DNA of 9,812 bases from an uncultured Clostridia bacterium (GTDB lineage Bacteria > Bacillota > Clostridia > Peptostreptococcales > Anaerovoracaceae). This document shows, in pieces, positions 6,151 through 9,812 of the stretch. The notes below the pieces were generated by a model. It was not told where the DNA came from. It was given only the letters and a program-made list of their open reading frames with translations, and ran no database searches. Within the stretch, counting starts at the first letter, position 1, and each line of letters opens with the position of its first letter. The DNA is taken from the NCBI GenBank assembly GCA_938009115.1, contig CALLHZ010000068.1:1-9812 (forward strand), in the 5' to 3' direction. The translations under genes and the position numbers were made by a program.

Positions 6151-7233
6151 ATGAGTATGCTGATGGATTATATCGACCCTTTACTGCTGGAAGCCGCCCA
6201 GAAGATCTTCGAGGAGCACTTTCGGCGGGACCCGGAGCTGGAAAAGGAAATGGACATCCGGCGCCGCAAGCTGATGTACGACGATATCATCTATAATTTC
6301 AGTTATTTGCTGACGGCTGTCCATTTTAAGGACGGCAAGATTTTCGAAAATTATGCCCGCTGGCTCTACGAGCTTCTCTGCGGCCTGATGAAAGATCTGG
6401 ATCGGGACCGTATCGCCAGACAGATGACCGACCACTATACGATCCTTTCCGAGCAGATCGCAGCGCTTCCTCCGCACATTTTGAGCGAGGAAAACTTATC
6501 GGACGCAAGATCTTATCTTCAAAGAGCCATTCTGATCACCCGGGACGCCGTGACCGATGTTCCCTTTACGACTTCCTTTGAACAAGGACCCTATGCGGCG
6601 CACCGGAAAGAGTATCTGGAAGCGCTGCTCAAGAGCGAAACGGGCCAGGCGCATCAGATCATAGAAAACATCCGGCGAAGCGATTCTTCCCTGCCCCAGA
6701 TCTACGAAGAGATCCTGGCGCCTGTCATGCGCGAGGTCGGGGAACTATGGCATCAGAATCGCATCACCGTGGACAAAGAACACTACATCACATCGGTGAC
6801 CCAGTCTGTATTATCCCGTTTTTATGATGAATTGTTTTATCGCCCGAGGATCGGACGTACCCTGGTATCCTGCGCCGTGGGCAGCGAGCTCCACGAGATC
6901 GGGACGCGCATGCTTTCCGACATTTTCGAATATTACGGCTGGGACACCTACTATTTAGGCGCCGCCCTGCCCCGCGCCGCGCTGCTGAAAGCACTCTCTG
7001 AGTACAAGCCGGACCTTGTGGCGCTGACGGTCACCATGCCGCCCCATCTGCCGGAGTGCGAAGAGACGATCCAAGCCATACGCGGCCAATTCCCGGATAT
7101 GCGGATCATCGTCGGCGGACAGGCATTTGCCAGCACAGAGGCCCTCTGGGAGAAATGGGACGTGGACCACTATGCGCCTACCTATTCGGGGATCATCCGC
7201 TGGGCGCAGTCTGTTTATGGCGAACAGCATTAA
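6151..7233 (+). CDS. Cobalamin-binding sensor protein, CarH-like photosensory module without a MerR domain
   Basis: A 360-residue soluble protein. Residues about 1-110 are helical and include DIIYNFSYLLTAV (45-57) and FENYARWLYELL (65-76), a pattern I associate with N-terminal regions of B12-dependent sensors and not with DNA binding. Residues about 145-230 form a methionine-synthase-type cap: W200-H201 followed by E210-H211 gives the W-x9-EH motif of CarH/LitR photoreceptors. Residues about 233-355 are the Rossmann-like B12 domain, with the base-off cobalt ligand H248 in ELHEIG (246-251) and VGGQAF (321-326). Known family role: adenosylcobalamin is held between cap and Rossmann domain, and light breaks the Co-C bond. 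A corrinoid methyltransferase subunit is less likely because those usually carry DxHxxG, are shorter, and no methyltransferase gene is nearby. GGAGG lies 8 nt before the ATG. The downstream GGDEF gene starts 15 bp later and is the probable output. Confidence 0.9.
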   Translation: MSMLMDYIDPLLLEAAQKIFEEHFRRDPELEKEMDIRRRKLMYDDIIYNFSYLLTAVHFKDGKIFENYARWLYELLCGLMKDLDRDRIARQMTDHYTILSEQIAALPPHILSEENLSDARSYLQRAILITRDAVTDVPFTTSFEQGPYAAHRKEYLEALLKSETGQAHQIIENIRRSDSSLPQIYEEILAPVMREVGELWHQNRITVDKEHYITSVTQSVLSRFYDELFYRPRIGRTLVSCAVGSELHEIGTRMLSDIFEYYGWDTYYLGAALPRAALLKALSEYKPDLVALTVTMPPHLPECEETIQAIRGQFPDMRIIVGGQAFASTEALWEKWDVDHYAPTYSGIIRWAQSVYGEQH

Positions 7234-7248
7234 ACCACGGAGGCACTT

Positions 7249-8292
7249 ATGCAAACAGAGAACACCGCTTTCCTGATCGCCTGCGGACAAGACGGTTCCA
7301 TCCTTCGTCCCTACTGGTGTCAGCCGGTTTATCTTCTTTCTCCGTATCATAAAAAAATCACGGATCTCTTTTCAACGGCGGATGCTCCGTCATTAAACGC
7401 CACGATCCGCAAGGCCTTGAACCAAAAGGAGCTTTTCTTTTGCTCCGAACGGCTTGAGCTGGTGTGCTCGGCATGCCGTTTGTCTGTTTGCATGATCGCA
7501 GCGGGAAATTCTTTGCTGATCCACGGCTTCGATGCCTCTGTTATAAAGGACCCGGCAGATGTACCGGTACTCAAAGCGCTGGCGCACCAATTTATGCAGA
7601 GCATCGCCTCCTTCGAAGAGGAATTTGCGTCGGGCAGCGAAGAGATGGTCCGGCTTCAGTTCGAACAGATCCAAAAGCTGAACAACACCCTTCTGAATAC
7701 AGAGCGCGAATTAAAAAAAGCCAACGCAAAACTCAATCAAGTCAATGCTGATCTGAACAACCGACTTGTAAAAGATGCTTTGACCGGCTTGGTGAGCCGA
7801 TATCAATACCGGACAGAAATCGACATGCTGATCCGGAACATGCCGGAAAAGCTTGGTATTTTCGCATTCATCGACATCGATGATTTTAAAAAAATCAACG
7901 ATCGTCACGGACATCACAGCGGGGATATCTATTTGCAAACTTTTGCGGAACGCCTGATGCGGCTGCCCTATCCCAACGGGATCTTTATGCGTATTTCCGG
8001 AGACGAATTTGGCGTCTATATTCATGGATTTGACAAAGTGGAAGCGCAGGACATCGAGGCCGTTTGGGACAATATCGAAGAAATCGTTCTCAAGGAACCA
8101 GTCGACGTGGGCGGCGCTCTGGCCGCCATCGCCTGCAGCGCAGGAATGGCTGTCTACGGCAAAGACACCCGCGAGGTTTATGAGCTCATCGAATATGCGG
8201 ACTTTGCCATGTATCAGGCTAAGAACAGCGGGAAGCACGGGTACAGAGTTTTTGATCCGGAGGCTTATCTTGTGAAAAACGATAAGAATTGA
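7249..8292 (+). CDS. GGDEF-domain protein, probable diguanylate cyclase (SGDEF, no I-site)
   Basis: A 347-residue protein expected to make cyclic-di-GMP from two GTP. The N-terminal region (about 1-125) is not assigned with confidence. It begins like a PAS-type sensor (ACGQDGSIL) and has a Cys cluster C65, C73, C76, C81. A coiled coil spans about 130-172 (QKLNNTLLNTERELKKANAK). The GGDEF domain starts at KDALTGLVSRYQY (175-187) and contains the metal and substrate motif FIDIDDFKKIND (207-218), GHHSGD (221-226), the active-site loop RISGDEF (248-254) and ADFAMYQAKNSGKHGY (317-332). The first Gly of GGDEF is Ser, a variant reported in active cyclases. The I-site RxxD expected at 241-244 reads YPNG, so canonical product inhibition should be absent. 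No transmembrane segment or EAL domain is seen. GGAGG lies 5 nt before the ATG, and the gene is cotranscribed with the B12 sensor. Confidence 0.93.
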   Translation: MQTENTAFLIACGQDGSILRPYWCQPVYLLSPYHKKITDLFSTADAPSLNATIRKALNQKELFFCSERLELVCSACRLSVCMIAAGNSLLIHGFDASVIKDPADVPVLKALAHQFMQSIASFEEEFASGSEEMVRLQFEQIQKLNNTLLNTERELKKANAKLNQVNADLNNRLVKDALTGLVSRYQYRTEIDMLIRNMPEKLGIFAFIDIDDFKKINDRHGHHSGDIYLQTFAERLMRLPYPNGIFMRISGDEFGVYIHGFDKVEAQDIEAVWDNIEEIVLKEPVDVGGALAAIACSAGMAVYGKDTREVYELIEYADFAMYQAKNSGKHGYRVFDPEAYLVKNDKN

Positions 8293-8294
8293 AT

Positions 8295-8317
8295 CGGTTG
8301 CAAAGCAACCGCTTTTT
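8295..8317 (+). terminator. Rho-independent terminator of the B12 sensor-GGDEF unit
   Basis: A perfect 7-bp stem CGGTTGC (8295-8301) and GCAACCG (8305-8311) with an AAA loop is followed by CTTTTT ending at 8317. It starts 3 bp after the GGDEF stop codon. The last T of the tract is the first base, on the plus strand, of the ALDH stop codon. Read on the minus strand the stem is followed by only a weak T tract, so termination of the convergent ALDH transcript here is less certain. Confidence 0.85.
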
Positions 8318-9684
8318 CATCTCAGTATTTTTTTCAGCAAATTTATACTCCTGTGGGGCGGATACCGCAACGGCACATCGACGCGATTGGATTTCCGCAG
8401 TACGCTCTTGTAGTGAGAGAAAGTATCGAAACTGGCTTTTCCGTGATATTGTCCCATGCCGCTTTCACCTACACCGCCGAAAGGCATATGGGAACTGGCC
8501 AGATGCATCACGGTATCGTTGATGCACCCGCCGCCAAAAGAAATCCGGCTTAGAATGTGTTTTTCACGATCCTTGCGCGTCGTAAAATAATAGAGGGCCA
8601 AAGGCTTCGGATGGGCATTCACCTGGTCGATCACTTCTTCGAGCGATCCAAATTCCAGGATCGGCAGGATTGGCCCGAAAATTTCTCTCTGCATCAGGGG
8701 CGAATCCCAAGTGGCCTGATCCACCAGCGTGGGTCCGATCTTCAAAGAAGCCCGGTCGGCACATCCACCGAAAATCACCTTCTCATTCTCCAGAAGCCCC
8801 AGCAGACGGTCGAAATGTTTTTCATTGACAATCCGCGGAAAGCTTTCCGGCATGTCGCAGCCAGGGCCGTAAAAGGTTTCGGCCGCAGAGCGGATCTCGG
8901 CGATCAGCCTTTCTTTGACGTCGCGATGGACCATGAGATAGTCCGGCGCCACACAGGTTTGCCCGGCATTAAAAAATTTACCCCAGACGATCCTCCGGGC
9001 TGCCATCGCGAGGCTTGCGCTTTCATCCACAATACAGGGACTCTTTCCGCCCAGCTCCAGCGTTACCGGCGTCAAATGCCGCGCGGCCGATTCCATGACG
9101 GTTTTTCCCACAGCGACGCTGCCGGTAAAAAAAATATAGTCAAAGCGCTCCTCCAGCAAACTCCGGTTTTCCGCCCGTCCGCCCAAGACCACCGAAACGT
9201 ACTCTTCCGGGAAAGTCGTCCGGATCATCTTTTCGATCACAAGAGACGTGTGGACAGAATAGGCCGAAGGTTTTACCACGGCACAATTTCCTGCCGCCAA
9301 AGCGCCGGCTAACGGTAAAATCGCCAGTTGAAACGGATAATTCCAAGGTGACAAGATCAGCGCGATGCCGTAAGGCTCCGGATAAATCCGGCTGGATCCC
9401 GGGAAGTTTGCCAGGGAGGTTTTGACCCGCCTGCCCGCAGCCCATCTTGGCAAATGCTTCGCCAAGAAGCTGATCTCCTCCAGAACGATGCCTATCTCTG
9501 CCGCATAGGTGTCGAAATGATCTCTGTTAAGATCCTTTTTCAGCGCATCCAGAATCTCCTGTTCATGGCTCAGTATAGCTTTCTTCAATAACCCAAGCTG
9601 CCGCAGCCGAAAATCAAGGCCACGCGTCACACCTGTGTCATAAAATCCACGCTGCATTTCCAGCGTTTGATGAATGCTGTTCAT
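8317..9684 (-). CDS. NAD(P)-dependent aldehyde dehydrogenase, ALDH3-like
   Basis: A complete 455-residue aldehyde dehydrogenase that oxidises an aldehyde to the carboxylic acid with NAD(P)+. The substrate is not determined. Motifs in order: LSPWNYPF (111-118) with the oxyanion Asn N115, VVKPSAYS (136-143), the FFTGS nucleotide-binding segment (185-189), general base E210 in LELGGKSP, catalytic C244 in NAGQTCVAPDY, EIFGP (334-338) and PFGGVGESGMG (401-411). The short N-terminus, overall length and the C-terminal SHYKSVL segment fit the class 3 / fatty-aldehyde group (AldH/YwdH type) better than the longer betaine or succinate-semialdehyde types. I start at the ATG at 9684 because AAGGGAG lies 8 nt upstream. 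An in-frame ATG at 9729 would add 15 residues but has no ribosome binding site. It is convergent with the GGDEF gene, with stop codons 24 bp apart, and probably monocistronic. Confidence 0.95.
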   Translation of the reverse strand: MNSIHQTLEMQRGFYDTGVTRGLDFRLRQLGLLKKAILSHEQEILDALKKDLNRDHFDTYAAEIGIVLEEISFLAKHLPRWAAGRRVKTSLANFPGSSRIYPEPYGIALILSPWNYPFQLAILPLAGALAAGNCAVVKPSAYSVHTSLVIEKMIRTTFPEEYVSVVLGGRAENRSLLEERFDYIFFTGSVAVGKTVMESAARHLTPVTLELGGKSPCIVDESASLAMAARRIVWGKFFNAGQTCVAPDYLMVHRDVKERLIAEIRSAAETFYGPGCDMPESFPRIVNEKHFDRLLGLLENEKVIFGGCADRASLKIGPTLVDQATWDSPLMQREIFGPILPILEFGSLEEVIDQVNAHPKPLALYYFTTRKDREKHILSRISFGGGCINDTVMHLASSHMPFGGVGESGMGQYHGKASFDTFSHYKSVLRKSNRVDVPLRYPPHRSINLLKKILR

Positions 9685-9692
9685 TTGGATCT

Positions 9693-9699
9693 CTCCCTT
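9693..9699 (-). promoter_or_regulatory. ALDH ribosome binding site deciding the start at 9684
   Basis: AAGGGAG on the minus strand lies 8 nt before ATG 9684. The earlier in-frame ATG at 9729 has only AT-rich sequence upstream, so the shorter protein is preferred. Confidence 0.65.
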
Positions 9700-9745
9700 A
9701 AAGAGTTCTTTGGCAATAAGCCTTATCATCTTTATCTTGGATTTT

Positions 9746-9773
9746 AATTTATAAAACTAAAAGCGCGCAGCAA
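9746..9773 (-). promoter_or_regulatory. Weak candidate promoter of the ALDH gene
   Basis: On the minus strand, -35 TTGCTG (9773-9768, 3 of 6) and -10 TAAATT (9751-9746, 4 of 6) are 16 bp apart within a clearly AT-rich stretch upstream of the gene. Several overlapping A/T hexamers could serve equally, and the true promoter may lie elsewhere in 9700-9812 or beyond the window. No other gene is visible between 9685 and the right edge. Confidence 0.3.
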
Positions 9774-9812
9774 TTCATAATAGTCCTTTGTAGAAAAACG
9801 TATGGTATTGTC

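Noticed and set aside
6151..7233. Corrinoid protein of a methyltransferase system (MtbC/MttC type)
   Set aside because: The ExHxxG motif, the W-H and E-H cap residues, the extra N-terminal domain and the lack of any methyltransferase gene fit a CarH-like sensor better.
8557..9312. A 251-codon plus-strand frame opposite the aldehyde dehydrogenase
   Set aside because: It is the shadow of a gene with all ALDH catalytic motifs in order; no start signal is visible.

Overview
The window looks like a chromosomal segment from a Gram-positive anaerobe of the Bacillota, most likely Clostridia. The evidence is the gene order glgB-glgC-glgD-glgA with a separate GlgC/GlgD pair, strong GGAGG-type ribosome binding sites before nearly every gene, tight gene packing and intermediate GC. 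No insertion sequence, tRNA, rRNA, CRISPR array or prophage gene is visible. The organism assignment is an inference from style, not from a marker gene.

Region 1 (1-6002, minus strand) reads right to left as one probable operon: a CPBP-family membrane protein, a GNAT acetyltransferase, then glycogen biosynthesis genes glgB (branching enzyme), glgC and glgD (ADP-glucose pyrophosphorylase subunits) and the N-terminal 179 codons of glgA (glycogen synthase), which runs off the left edge. GlgC/GlgD make ADP-glucose, GlgA polymerises it and GlgB adds the branches. Gaps are 22 bp or less, glgB and glgC overlap by four bases, and the glgC stop codon lies inside the glgD ribosome binding site, so the enzymes are probably made together.

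Region 2 (6003-6150) is a 148-bp divergent promoter region. A sigma-70-like promoter can be read in each direction, with the two -35 elements 12 bp apart and a 20-bp dyad just downstream of the rightward promoter.

Region 3 (6151-8292, plus strand) is a two-gene unit: a cobalamin-binding sensor and a GGDEF protein. The sensor carries the residues used by the B12 photoreceptor CarH (Trp-His, Glu-His and the ExHxxG cobalt ligand) but has a helical N-terminal domain instead of a MerR DNA-binding domain. The GGDEF protein has a Cys-rich N-terminal region, a coiled coil and an SGDEF active site without the inhibitory I-site. Together they suggest a light- or B12-dependent switch feeding cyclic-di-GMP signalling. 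This is the most interesting part of the window, and its placement back to back with the glycogen operon raises the possibility of shared control. A rho-independent terminator ends the unit.

Region 4 (8317-9812) holds a convergent, complete ALDH3-like aldehyde dehydrogenase on the minus strand and, at the right edge, its AT-rich upstream region.
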